A stretch of 64,000 bases of DNA from Clostridia bacterium (GCA_017397305.1 JAFQJB010000016.1:20230-84229), one strand, 5' to 3'. Shown: positions 53,626 to 62,121, numbered from the stretch's first letter. The notes: generated by a model from the sequence alone, not told the origin. Made by a program: numbers and translations.

Positions 53626-54372
53626 ATGTTTAACACTCAACATATTTTATATATGGTTATTTCCTCTATATTAACGATTGGACTGCTTGTTGTTTTTGCC
53701 CTTTTCGTTAAAGAGAAGAACACCAAAAACTTAATACTAAAAATCTTTGCGATATTGACCGTTATACTTCACTATAGCGACCTTTTTTACGGGTTCTTTG
53801 CAAACGGCGGGGAAGAAACAATTTCCAGCACCCACATTTTGCCAATGTATCCGTGCAACGTGGTTATGTGGCTTTTATTAGCCGCAAGCCTTATAAAGAA
53901 CAAGGACAGCGTTATATTTAGGGTGATTGCGGAGTTTTGTTTTTACGGCGGAATAGTGTGCGGTATCGTTGGAATACTCTTAAACGCAAACTTTGACTCT
54001 ACCCCCACCCTTGCCGATTACTACGTTCTAAAGGGGCTTCTTAGCCACTCTACAATGCTATTTGGTTGCATCTATATGCTTGTTGGCGGTTTTATCAAGA
54101 TAAGGGTGTTCAACGCGCTCAGTATAGCTATTGGGCTTGCAAGTTTCGTTGTATGCGGGCTTTTAGTGAACGGGTTATATTCGATATTTAACATGGAATC
54201 GCCCGACGGAATGTTCTTACGCTCTAACCCCTATTTCCCCGTTTCCCCCATAATTTTAGGTGTGGTTGCGGTAATCGTTCTTTTCGGCGTGCTTGCTCTT
54301 ACCGAACTTAGACTGCCAAAGGAAGAACGTTGGTACACGTTATTAAAGAAAAGATTTAATAAAAATAAATAA
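53626..54372 (+). CDS. YwaF/TIGR02206-like membrane protein 3
   Basis: 248 residues and about seven membrane segments. The family blocks are HILPMYPCNVVMWLLLAASL (about 67) and KGLLSHSTMLFGCIYMLVGG (about 135). The short basic tail (KKRFNKNK) is likely cytoplasmic. The ATG is at the predicted transcription start, so translation may be leaderless; the next in-frame ATG (codon 10) also lacks a ribosome binding site. The gene is followed by YwaF-like 4. Confidence 0.65.
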   Translation: MFNTQHILYMVISSILTIGLLVVFALFVKEKNTKNLILKIFAILTVILHYSDLFYGFFANGGEETISSTHILPMYPCNVVMWLLLAASLIKNKDSVIFRVIAEFCFYGGIVCGIVGILLNANFDSTPTLADYYVLKGLLSHSTMLFGCIYMLVGGFIKIRVFNALSIAIGLASFVVCGLLVNGLYSIFNMESPDGMFLRSNPYFPVSPIILGVVAVIVLFGVLALTELRLPKEERWYTLLKKRFNKNK

Positions 54373-54390
54373 TCTATTAGGAGAAGGTTT

Positions 54391-55152
54391 ATGAGAAATT
54401 TGTTTTTTAAACTTTTTGAGATGTCTCACTTTAACACTGGCATTTCAATCACCGCATTCTCGCTTTCACACATTATCTACATATTGTTGATTGCGGGCGC
54501 AATCGTTGGTTTGTATCTCGGTTTTAGAAAGAAAAACGACGACAAGAAAGAAAAGGTTTTAAGAATTCTTGCCTACGCAGTCGTTATCTCTTACCTATCC
54601 GACTTCTTTGTTCACGACTTTGTTTACGGCGGACTTAATATGGATAAACTTCCCTTCCATATCTGCACCGTACTTTGTCCCATTATGGCGTTCACGCAAT
54701 TCAACAAACGTTTCAAGAAGTTCTTAGAACCCGTTGCAATGCTCTCTATCGTTGCACCTTTAATGTATCTATGCTATCCCGCAAGTATCGGTGACGGCGA
54801 ACCTTGGTGCTATCAAGCAGTTCAAACAATGTTCTATCACGGCACACTTCTTGCTTGGGGTATCTTAAACCTTGCTTACGGCAAAGTTAAACCCAGCATC
54901 AAAAAGTGCTACACCTCGGCTATTCTTTTGGTTATCATCACCCTTTGGGCAAAGCTCGGCAATATCTTGCTTGAACACAACTGGTTCTTCCTCAATGAAG
55001 ACGCTTTCTATATCGGTCTCGTTGAAGGCGGAATTATCCCCAAATGGCTTCTTATGGTTATCAACCCCATCGCTTTCTTTGCGGTTATTCTTGCCGTTTA
55101 CGGCATCTATTACGGAGTTAGAGCAATCGTTAAAAAGGTTAAAAAAGCCTAA
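54391..55152 (+). CDS. YwaF/TIGR02206-like membrane protein 4
   Basis: 253 residues, about seven membrane segments. Family blocks: KLPFHICTVLCPIMAF (about 88) and TMFYHGTLLAWGILNLAYG (about 147). It has a good AGGAG site and starts 18 bases after YwaF-like 3. Its first 60 residues (SLSHIIYILLIAGAIVGLYLGF) align in layout with members 1 and 3, suggesting tandem duplication. Function unknown. Confidence 0.68.
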   Translation: MRNLFFKLFEMSHFNTGISITAFSLSHIIYILLIAGAIVGLYLGFRKKNDDKKEKVLRILAYAVVISYLSDFFVHDFVYGGLNMDKLPFHICTVLCPIMAFTQFNKRFKKFLEPVAMLSIVAPLMYLCYPASIGDGEPWCYQAVQTMFYHGTLLAWGILNLAYGKVKPSIKKCYTSAILLVIITLWAKLGNILLEHNWFFLNEDAFYIGLVEGGIIPKWLLMVINPIAFFAVILAVYGIYYGVRAIVKKVKKA

Positions 55153-55165
55153 ATATTAAAGTTAA

Positions 55166-55254
55166 ACTGCCACCGGGTAGTGTTTGCTAAAAAATAAAAG
55201 CATTCGTTTGCGTATCGTTAGGTCTTAGAAGATACGTTCGCGAGTGCTTTTTTT
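55166..55254 (+). promoter_or_regulatory. Leader hairpins before pnuC, including a terminator
   Basis: A small hairpin ACTGCC/GGTAGT (55166-55181) is followed by a long one whose outer stem AAAGCATTCG/CGAGTGCTTT (55197-55250) ends in a run of T. The pnuC ribosome binding site AAGGAG comes right after that run, so this may be a terminator for the upstream genes or an attenuator of pnuC. Confidence 0.6.
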
Positions 55255-55264
55255 AAGGAGTATT

Positions 55265-55963
55265 ATGAAAAGACTTAAAAAACTTATTACCTACTTTACA
55301 ATTACAGAGATTTGCTTGTGGTCTTTTTCAGTAGCGCTTATAATCGCTTCCTTTTGCATATTTGATAGGCAAAACTATTTAACCTTGTTCGCCTCAATCG
55401 TCGGCATCACCGCCCTTATATTTTGCGCCAAAGGAAATCCCATAGGTCAAGTGCTTATGGTGTTTTTTAGCATAGTTTACGGCATTATATCCTATTCTTT
55501 TAGATATTACGGGGAAATGCTCACCTACCTCGGCATGACGTTACCTATGGCAACCTTTGCCCTTATATCTTGGCTTAAAAACCCCTTTAACGGCAACAAA
55601 GCAGAGGTTACGGTCAACACCTTAAAAAAGAAGGACTATATAGCAATGAGCGTTTCAGCCGTGCTAGTTACCATTGCTTTCTTCTTTATTCTATGGGCGT
55701 TTGACACCGCGAACTTAATTTTTAGCACCATTTCAATCACAACAAGTTTTGTCGCCGTGTTTTTAACCTTTAGAAGAAGCCCCTACTTTGCCCTCGTTTA
55801 CGCCCTTAACGACGTTGTGCTCATAGTTTTATGGACGCTTGCAAGTTTAGTCGACACCAAATATATTTCGGTTGTAGTGTGCTTTATAGCCTTTTTAGTG
55901 AACGACCTATACGGCTTTATAAACTGGCAAAGAATAAAAAACAGACAAAATTCTTCACGATAA
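55265..55963 (+). CDS. pnuC: PnuC-type nicotinamide riboside transporter
   Basis: 232 residues from the ATG at 55265 (AAGGAG four bases upstream; an in-frame ATG seven codons earlier sits in the terminator hairpin). Seven or so membrane segments and the PnuC endings ALNDVVLIVLWTLASLVDTKYISVV and VNDLYGFINWQRIKNRQ are typical of the family. PnuC facilitates uptake of nicotinamide riboside, an NAD precursor. The NAD biosynthesis operon lies next to it, convergent, on the other strand. Confidence 0.85.
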   Translation: MKRLKKLITYFTITEICLWSFSVALIIASFCIFDRQNYLTLFASIVGITALIFCAKGNPIGQVLMVFFSIVYGIISYSFRYYGEMLTYLGMTLPMATFALISWLKNPFNGNKAEVTVNTLKKKDYIAMSVSAVLVTIAFFFILWAFDTANLIFSTISITTSFVAVFLTFRRSPYFALVYALNDVVLIVLWTLASLVDTKYISVVVCFIAFLVNDLYGFINWQRIKNRQNSSR

Positions 55964-55969
55964 TAAAAT

Positions 55970-56003
55970 AAAAAAGGTTGGTTAAAGCCAGCCTTTTTCT
56001 TTT
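55970..56003 (+). terminator. Terminator after pnuC
   Basis: AAAGGTTGG and CCAGCCTTT pair around TTAAAG and are followed by TTCTTTT. Confidence 0.75.
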
Positions 56004-56037
56004 AGTTTTTTCTCTTTGGTTTTATAGTAGGCAACTA

Positions 56038-56628
56038 TTATTTTTTAATGTTGCCCTTAATGACGTTCTTTTCAATCAGTTCTTTGGTAAATTCCCATAT
56101 ATCCTTTGAGCCAAGTTGGGAACTTTTTTGACGATTTAACACCTGCTCTCTATTGACGCCGTGCGCTCTCCAATCTTTTCCGTTATTACAGTCATTTAAA
56201 AGAAGCGGTTGTAAATTATCCATAACGCGAGCAATTTTTGCCTCGGGTGATTTTCCCTCTTCAAACTCTTCAAAAAGTGTCTTCAAATGCTCTTTTTGGT
56301 CGCTAGGTAGCATTCCAAAAATACGTTCCGCAGCCTTTCCTTCCCTTTCCTTTTGGGTTTTTAATGCATCGGTATCGTAAGCGTAGGTATCCCCAGCGTC
56401 AATCTCTACTATATCGTGTATCAACGCCATCATCATTGCTTTTGCAAGGTCGAATTCTTCATCTGCATATTCTTTAAGCAAGTATATCATTAACGCCATA
56501 TGCCAAGCATGTTCGGCGTCGTTTTCTCGGCGAACATACCCGCTCAAATGAGATTGACGAAGAATGGTCTTTTCCTTATCTGCTTCTAAAATAAAATCAA
56601 GTTGCTTATTGAACCGTTCTTTATCCAT
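56038..56628 (-). CDS. HD-domain phosphohydrolase (HDDC2/YfbR-like)
   Basis: 196 residues. The HD metal site is complete: H in NDAEHAWHMALMIYLL, HD in MMMALIHDIVEIDAGDTYAYD and D in KIARVMDNLQPLLLN. The type is that of 5'-deoxynucleotidases. In an NAD operon it could act on nucleotides, but this is inferred from position. It is the last gene, 6 bases after niaR. Confidence 0.85.
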   Translation of the reverse strand: MDKERFNKQLDFILEADKEKTILRQSHLSGYVRRENDAEHAWHMALMIYLLKEYADEEFDLAKAMMMALIHDIVEIDAGDTYAYDTDALKTQKEREGKAAERIFGMLPSDQKEHLKTLFEEFEEGKSPEAKIARVMDNLQPLLLNDCNNGKDWRAHGVNREQVLNRQKSSQLGSKDIWEFTKELIEKNVIKGNIKK

Positions 56629-56634
56629 ACTTTT

Positions 56635-57147
56635 CTAGTCCCCTAGAGCGATATAATTTTTTTCAGCAAAGGCGTTACCAATTTTATCGAGAATTTCTTC
56701 ATTTTCCGCACGAACGGTATGGTAATGATATCCCCCCGTTATATTCATAAGTTCGGAGGATTTTCCCGTTCTAACCCCCTCTAAAAACTGCTTTACGTGT
56801 AGCCTTGAAGAAATATTTAGAGTGGCGGAAATCTTACCATAGACCTTATGCCAAACAAACACGTCAACCACCGTACCGCCTAAATCTACAATACTATTCA
56901 ACTCATCTTCAGTTTGTTCGGTTGTGTGTTTTAACTTGTATACTCTCTCTACCAACGGAGATTTTTGCAATACGTATCCGTGGCGGGTTGAAAAAATTTC
57001 ATACCCCAAGCCTTTAAGCGCCGTAATATCTTGCACGATGATTTGACGAGAAACGTTAAACTTTTCAGCCAACTCTCCACCAGAAATAGGTGTTTTACTC
57101 GACAACAGCAAGTTTACGATTGATATACGCCTTTCCGTAACCTTCAT
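56635..57147 (-). CDS. niaR: NAD biosynthesis repressor NiaR (3H domain)
   Basis: 170 residues. Residues 1-60 are a wHTH (RRISIVNLLLSSKTPISGGELAEKFNVSRQIIVQDITALKGLGYEI) and the rest is the 3H domain with its histidine sites in WHKVYGKI and GGYHYHTVRAENEE. NiaR binds niacin and represses de novo NAD genes. It sits in the nad operon itself, so it probably controls its own expression through the palindrome at 60261-60290. Confidence 0.93.
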   Translation of the reverse strand: MKVTERRISIVNLLLSSKTPISGGELAEKFNVSRQIIVQDITALKGLGYEIFSTRHGYVLQKSPLVERVYKLKHTTEQTEDELNSIVDLGGTVVDVFVWHKVYGKISATLNISSRLHVKQFLEGVRTGKSSELMNITGGYHYHTVRAENEEILDKIGNAFAEKNYIALGD

Positions 57148-57167
57148 TCATTTACTCCCCTTTTTAC

Positions 57168-59309
57168 TCAAATTGCGTGCAAATTTTTAAGCGATAAATC
57201 AAGAATAGGCGAAGAGTGCGTCAACGCACCACTTGAAATATAGTCAACACCAATATCCACAAGGCGAGCCACGTTCTCTTTGGTTACGTTACCGCTACAT
57301 TCGGTTTCCGCCTTGCCTTTGCAAAGTTTTACCGCCTCTATCATATCTTCTACCGACATATTGTCGAGCATTATGATATCCGCACCAGCCTCTAACGCTT
57401 GCTTTAACATGTCAAGATTTTCCACCTCAATCTCGATTTTTCTAACAAACGGCGCGTATTCTTTTGCCATCATAATTGCTTTTTTTACCCCGCCTGCTGC
57501 ACCGATGTGATTGTCTTTTAGCAAAATACCATCGCTTAAATTATACCTATGATTATATCCACCGCCAACTTTTACCGCGTACTTTTCAAAAACACGCATA
57601 TTTGGGGTGGTTTTTCTCGTATCTAAAAGTTTGGTTTTTGTGCCCTCAAGAAGTTTTGCGATATTATTGGTATAGGTTGCAATTCCGCTCATTCTTTGTA
57701 AGAAGTTAAGCGCAGTTCTTTCGCCCGATAAAAGCACTCTAATATCGCCACGAATAACGCCTAGTTTTTCACCTTTTACTACTTGGTCTCCGTCATTGCA
57801 AAAGAAAACGCACTTTGTGTTTTTATCCAATAATTCAAACACCCTCTTGAAAACGTCTAAACCCGCAACGACGCCGTCTTGCTTACAAATTAGGTCCACT
57901 TCACCTTCTTGGTAAGTGCGCATTACCGAATTTGTGGTAATATCTTCGCTTGTAATATCCTCTTTTAGTGCGCTTAAAATCAAATCGTCAGCATTCATTT
58001 TCATTGTAACGTTGTTCATTTCAGGTTTTCTCCTTTTCTCCTTCTCTATTGCCGCAAGCACGGATTTTTTATATTCTTCCTTATAGTTTTTATATTGATT
58101 TTCGTTAATTTTTATAGGCTGGTCAAAATTTGCACTCTTATAATTTTCCGCTATTTGCTGTGCAGCCCTTTTAGCAAACACAAGGCTTTCAAGCAAGGAA
58201 TTACTTGCAAGTCTATTTCTTCCGTGCACGCCGTTGCATGCCGTTTCGCCCGACGCGTATAGTCTCTCCATAGACGTTTTGCTGTATCTATCCACGTAAA
58301 TACCGCCCATAAAATAGTGCTGTGACGGAACTACGGGAATGGGTTGCTTTGTAACGTCGTACCCAACTTCTAAACAATGCTGATAGATGTGCGGGAAGTG
58401 GGTTTTAATTTCATGTTCTGGGATAGGCGACATCGAAAGCCAAACGTGCTCGCTTCCCTCTTTTTTCATTTCCTTAAAGATTGCATCGGCAACAACGTCG
58501 CGGGGTTGAAGTTCATCGGTAAACCTCTCACCTTTTGAGTTGAGCAAAATCGCCCCCTCGCCTCTAACCGATTCGGAAATTAAAAATTCTCTTCCGCCCG
58601 ATTTATCGAAAAGTGTGGTCGGGTGGATTTGAATATAGTCTATATGTTGCAACTTAATGCCGTGTTTTAAGGAAATTGCAAGCGCGTCACCCGTTAAATG
58701 CGGATAGTTTGTAGAGTGCGCAAAAAGCCCACCGATACCACCCGTTGCAAACATGGTGTAATCTGCTAAAATGCAAGAATATTTACCCTCTTTATCATGC
58801 CCGATAACACCGTAACACGTGTTGTCTTTTGCAACGATATCCACCATTGTATATTTTTCAATAAGTGTGACGTTTGAAAGCTTTTTTACCGCGTCTAATA
58901 AGTGCGAGGTAATTTCTTTACCCGTCTCGTCTTGGTGGAACAATATTCTTGGTCTTGAATGAGCGCCTTCTTTGGTGTAAGAAAATTCTTCCCCGTCCTT
59001 TTCAAATCGTACGCCGTATCCAACAAGTTCATTAATTACTGAACGTGACGAACGTATCATAATATCCACTGATTCGGGGTTGTTTTCATAGTGTCCTGCA
59101 CGCATTGTATCTTCAAAGAAAGAATCGTAATCGTTTTCATCGTGAAGAACACAAATACCGCCTTGGGCTAAAAAAGAGTCGCTTTTTTCAAGTTGGTCTT
59201 TGGTCACTATAATTATGTTTTTATCTCTTGGTAAGTTTAGTGCGCAGTATAGTCCTGCTGCACCACAACCTACAATAACAATATCCGTTTTTATCATTTT
59301 ATTTTGCAA
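57168..59309 (-). CDS. nadBC: NadB-NadC fusion: L-aspartate oxidase and quinolinate phosphoribosyltransferase
   Basis: 713 residues carry two enzymes. Residues 1-400 are L-aspartate oxidase: FAD fold DIVIVGCGAAGLYCALNL, SFLAQGGICV, IQIHPTTL, ESVRGEGAILLN and GVHGRNRLASNSLLESLVFAKRAA. A charged linker (about 400-432) leads to NadC (about 436-713): EDITSEDITT, GERTALNFLQRMSGIAT, LDTRKTTPNMRVFEKYAV, GGGYNHRYNLSDGILLKDNH and the closing LTHSSPILDLSLK. The NadB part lacks its usual C-terminal helical domain, whose place NadC takes. The 3' end of nadA overlaps its start by 11 bases. Confidence 0.95.
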   Translation of the reverse strand: MQNKMIKTDIVIVGCGAAGLYCALNLPRDKNIIIVTKDQLEKSDSFLAQGGICVLHDENDYDSFFEDTMRAGHYENNPESVDIMIRSSRSVINELVGYGVRFEKDGEEFSYTKEGAHSRPRILFHQDETGKEITSHLLDAVKKLSNVTLIEKYTMVDIVAKDNTCYGVIGHDKEGKYSCILADYTMFATGGIGGLFAHSTNYPHLTGDALAISLKHGIKLQHIDYIQIHPTTLFDKSGGREFLISESVRGEGAILLNSKGERFTDELQPRDVVADAIFKEMKKEGSEHVWLSMSPIPEHEIKTHFPHIYQHCLEVGYDVTKQPIPVVPSQHYFMGGIYVDRYSKTSMERLYASGETACNGVHGRNRLASNSLLESLVFAKRAAQQIAENYKSANFDQPIKINENQYKNYKEEYKKSVLAAIEKEKRRKPEMNNVTMKMNADDLILSALKEDITSEDITTNSVMRTYQEGEVDLICKQDGVVAGLDVFKRVFELLDKNTKCVFFCNDGDQVVKGEKLGVIRGDIRVLLSGERTALNFLQRMSGIATYTNNIAKLLEGTKTKLLDTRKTTPNMRVFEKYAVKVGGGYNHRYNLSDGILLKDNHIGAAGGVKKAIMMAKEYAPFVRKIEIEVENLDMLKQALEAGADIIMLDNMSVEDMIEAVKLCKGKAETECSGNVTKENVARLVDIGVDYISSGALTHSSPILDLSLKNLHAI

Positions 59310-60210
59310 GCTCCAACATTTTGTCTAACGGCAACGTCGCCTTTTTTATCATTTCTTCGCTAATTTTTATTTCGTCTTCTTCGGTTTGTAAAACTTTAAG
59401 AAGTTTTTCAAGAGTGTTTAACTTCATATCGACACAGCAAGGGCTTGTCTTTGTAAAATAGAACTTTTTGTTTGGGCTATCTTCTTCTAGTTTAAACTTA
59501 ACCCCGTCTTCCGTACAAATAATAAACTCCTCGTTATTAGATTTCTTGGCAAAATCTATAATTTCCGCCGTGCTACCGATATAATCGGAAAGGGAAAGTA
59601 TGTTATCTTCACATTCGGGGTGAGAAAGTACAAGCGCGTTGGGGTGCAATTTCTTTGTCTCTAAAAGTTCTTCCACCGAGAGTTTAACGTGGATAGGGCA
59701 ATATCCGTCGTTAAGTATAATATTTTTCTCGGGAACTTGCTCTGCAACGTATCTTCCAAGATTTTTGTCAGGAATAAAGAAAATGTCTTTATTAGGTAAG
59801 TTCTTAACGATTTTTACTGCGTTAGATGAGGTTACGCAAACGTCACTTTTGCATTTAAGCTCGGCTGTAGAGTTGATATAGCAAACTACCGCTAAATCGT
59901 CATACTTTGCCCTCATCTCTTCTATTTTGCCGTCCTTTACCATGCGTGCCATAGGGCAATCGGCAGTAATATCAGGCATTAAAACCTTCTTTTTAGGATT
60001 AAGTATTTTAGCACTTTCACCCATAAACGCCACGCCACAAAAAACAATAACGTCCGCCGTACTGCTTTTTGCTATCTTTGCAAGATAGAAAGAATCGCCA
60101 ACGTAATCGGCAACCTCTTGTATCTCTGAAGGAGTGTAATAGTGTGCAAGTATAATCGCGTTCTTTTGCTCTTTTAATTGACGGATTTTGTTTTCCGTTT
60201 GCATTTTCAT
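59299..60210 (-). CDS. nadA: Quinolinate synthase A
   Basis: NadA condenses iminoaspartate with dihydroxyacetone phosphate using a [4Fe-4S] cluster. The 303 residues have AIILAHYYTPSEIQEVADYVGDS, and the three cluster cysteines in VFCGVAFMGESAK, DVCVTSSNAV and KTSPCCVDMKLNTLEKL. DKNLGRYVAEQVPEK and LSHPECEDNILSLSDYIGSTAEII complete the family pattern. It is first in the operon, with a GAGG site and a perfect promoter. Confidence 0.97.
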   Translation of the reverse strand: MKMQTENKIRQLKEQKNAIILAHYYTPSEIQEVADYVGDSFYLAKIAKSSTADVIVFCGVAFMGESAKILNPKKKVLMPDITADCPMARMVKDGKIEEMRAKYDDLAVVCYINSTAELKCKSDVCVTSSNAVKIVKNLPNKDIFFIPDKNLGRYVAEQVPEKNIILNDGYCPIHVKLSVEELLETKKLHPNALVLSHPECEDNILSLSDYIGSTAEIIDFAKKSNNEEFIICTEDGVKFKLEEDSPNKKFYFTKTSPCCVDMKLNTLEKLLKVLQTEEDEIKISEEMIKKATLPLDKMLELAK

Positions 60211-60247
60211 TTGAAAAAACCTCGTGCATATAATTTTATTCTAAGTA

Positions 60248-60290
60248 ATTATACCACCAAGGTTTACATCTGTCAACTTTACTGTAAACC
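60248..60290 (-). promoter_or_regulatory. nadA promoter overlapped by a probable NiaR operator
   Basis: Minus strand TTGACA (60271-60276), exactly 17 bases, TATAAT (60248-60253). The inverted repeat GGTTTACA-N14-TGTAAACC (60261-60290) spans the -35 box, so a bound protein would block the polymerase. niaR in the same operon is the likely binder. Confidence 0.85.
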
Positions 60291-60330
60291 TTTCCAGATT
60301 TTTTAAGATTTTTATAGCAAATTTTACAAC

Positions 60331-60354
60331 AAAAAAAAAGACCGCCAAATGCGG
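60331..60354 (-). terminator. Short hairpin with T-run, similar to the terminator at 63625
   Basis: On the minus strand CCGC/GCGG with a 5-base loop is followed by a run of nine T. Its 21 bases at 60334-60354 differ at one position from 63625-63645. It may be a terminator for readthrough or one end of an inserted segment. Confidence 0.5.
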
Positions 60355-60417
60355 CAACTCGTGGCTTATTAACGTGGACGAGCTTTACGCATTTTTTCAA
60401 GGTAGAGGTTAACGAAA

Positions 60418-60831
60418 ATGAATACTTTAATTTCTTCGGGCGAACTTATAAGAATGTTCTTAAATGCCGACCCGAATACGATTATTCGCCGTCCTAATTT
60501 AAGGCGTTTCTCTCACGACAACGACATACGTTACATAATAACTAACGGCAAGTGGCTTATCGACCATAAGCAATTTTTCAAAAAGGTAAATCCAATAAGA
60601 ATTAGCGAACCAGCAACGATGCCTAGATTGCGTTGTTTAAGAGATTGCGTTACGCAGTTTAATAAAGACTACCCTAACCGAAAAATAGACAAGGCAACCG
60701 TGTCACGTTATATGAAATCAAAGTTGGTAACGAGATATTTCCACGGCAACACGTGGTTTATTAACTACGACGAACTAAAAAAAGTTCTTTTGAAAAAAGT
60801 AAGGATTAATAGCAAACTTAAAACTAAATAA
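60418..60831 (+). CDS. Small protein with internal duplication, possibly DNA-binding
   Basis: 137 residues, basic, no recognised family. Two similar units can be seen: SGELIRMFLNADPNTIIRRPN followed by TNGKWLIDHKQFFKKV, and KIDKATVSRYMKSKLVT followed by HGNTWFINYDELKKVL. Each looks like a helix-turn-helix start with a G-x-W-x-I strand after it, as in excisionase- or MerR-like domains. An AGAGG site precedes the ATG. A terminator follows. It is the only plus-strand gene between nadA and the DUF2188 unit. Confidence 0.6.
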   Translation: MNTLISSGELIRMFLNADPNTIIRRPNLRRFSHDNDIRYIITNGKWLIDHKQFFKKVNPIRISEPATMPRLRCLRDCVTQFNKDYPNRKIDKATVSRYMKSKLVTRYFHGNTWFINYDELKKVLLKKVRINSKLKTK

Positions 60832-60847
60832 CAACTGAATATAGACA

Positions 60848-60882
60848 AAGGGCGAACCATTTGGTCCGCCCTTATAATTTTT
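60848..60882 (+). terminator. Terminator after the duplicated small protein gene
   Basis: AAGGGCGAACC and GGTCCGCCCTT pair around ATTT and are followed by ATAATTTTT. It lies between convergent genes and may serve both. Confidence 0.8.
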
Positions 60883-60894
60883 GCTTTTACACTA

Positions 60895-61116
60895 TCAACC
60901 TTTTGGAGGAAATGGGTCATTCCCATAAGAGTTCTTTTCTCTTATTCTTCCATCAGTTCCGTGTATCACTACTTCTGATTTATTATTCTTAGCAATACTT
61001 TTTGCAATAGTAATTGCTTCTGCTTGTGTTTTTGTTACTGCAGTCGCCTTTGAATTACCCGCGCCTTTAACTTGCCATCCACTATTATGCGGAGTTACGT
61101 GTTGATTTTTACCCAT
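60895..61116 (-). CDS. DUF2188 domain protein
   Basis: 73 residues with the complete DUF2188 pattern: HVTPHNSGWQVKGAGNSKATAVTKTQAEAITIAKSIAKNN and SEVVIHGTDGRIREKNSYGNDPFPPKG. These proteins are found scattered in bacteria, often in accessory DNA, with unknown function. Its start overlaps the stop of the 304-residue gene, so the two are probably coupled. Confidence 0.85.
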   Translation of the reverse strand: MGKNQHVTPHNSGWQVKGAGNSKATAVTKTQAEAITIAKSIAKNNKSEVVIHGTDGRIREKNSYGNDPFPPKG

Positions 61117-62030
61117 TATTTGCCCCCTATGACTTTCTTTATTTGATTACTCCAAGACTTGGAATGAATCAAACGCACCTTACATAAGTCACCTGTCAAA
61201 ATTTGCGCTTTCGTAAGTTTTGACAATTCTTCCCAGTTATTATCGAAAATATAGGTTGCATTATCTGGTAAGTAGCTTTCGAGAACATACAAATTTTTCT
61301 TTGTAAAACCAAAAACCACATAACCATTAAAACCAGCACGACCATACGCCACAAAATCTGGTGATAAATTATGAATTTCTTCACAATTTCTCAACATCAA
61401 CTCTTTAGTCGTTCGATTTTTATTCTCACAAACACGTGAAAGAGTACTGCTAATTCTGTCCCACGGATATTCTCCTGGTGGCAATATATCCCAATCGAGG
61501 CGAACTTGTTTAATTCCTTCGTTATTTTGACCAACTATGCTACATTCGCCAAACAACCCTAACACCATGTTAGCCGTGTTTAATAATTTTTCTTTATTTT
61601 CTTTCGTGTTTAGGATTTTATCAGAGATTATATAATCTTCTTCTCCATTTTTTACATAAGTAAAACTAACTGAATATGGCGAAAAATAATCCCTATGATA
61701 TCTTAGCTTTGTAATATAAACGATATCAGTTACCTGTTCGGTTTCACCTCTACCTGCCCATTGGGTTCTTGTCCAATATCTAGTTTGAACATATTCTTCT
61801 TTTGGCAAATTTTTATTTACCGTAAAGAACATTTCTGCGTTTTTATTTGCATATTTATTAAACACACAAGGCAAAACACATGCTCCGCTTTCAACGTTGT
61901 CATCAAAGCCAAATGTTTTTAGTTGCTTTGAAAAACGAGTTACATTATCAACTCTAATATAAATATCTGAGTCGATTGGTTGTGATAAAAAATATTTATC
62001 ACTGTTAATTCTGCTTCTTTTTATTACCAT
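61116..62030 (-). CDS. Protein of unknown function coupled to DUF2188
   Basis: 304 residues; I recognise no family. No signal peptide or long hydrophobic segment is visible. It is mixed alpha/beta with several aromatic-rich strands (TRYWTRTQWAGRGETEQ, SYSVSF-like SPYSVSFTYVKNGEEDYII) and an acidic middle (VRLDWDILPPGEYPWDRISS). The start has an AAAGGAG site; a palindrome-rich region is upstream. Its base composition and lack of homology to the housekeeping genes suit accessory DNA. It is followed at once by DUF2188. Confidence 0.6.
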   Translation of the reverse strand: MVIKRSRINSDKYFLSQPIDSDIYIRVDNVTRFSKQLKTFGFDDNVESGACVLPCVFNKYANKNAEMFFTVNKNLPKEEYVQTRYWTRTQWAGRGETEQVTDIVYITKLRYHRDYFSPYSVSFTYVKNGEEDYIISDKILNTKENKEKLLNTANMVLGLFGECSIVGQNNEGIKQVRLDWDILPPGEYPWDRISSTLSRVCENKNRTTKELMLRNCEEIHNLSPDFVAYGRAGFNGYVVFGFTKKNLYVLESYLPDNATYIFDNNWEELSKLTKAQILTGDLCKVRLIHSKSWSNQIKKVIGGK

Positions 62031-62121
62031 ATTAGGCTCCTTTATTTTTATTTAACAAAGTAAAAGAGCTGTACCTTTTTGTATATTTCGCCTCCTTTTT
62101 GGTAATAACCTAGCCGAAAGC

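Noticed and set aside
55153..55264. PreQ1 riboswitch upstream of pnuC, suggested by GCTAAAAAATAAAAGC
   Set aside because: The required P1 stem and pseudoknot tail pairing cannot be drawn.
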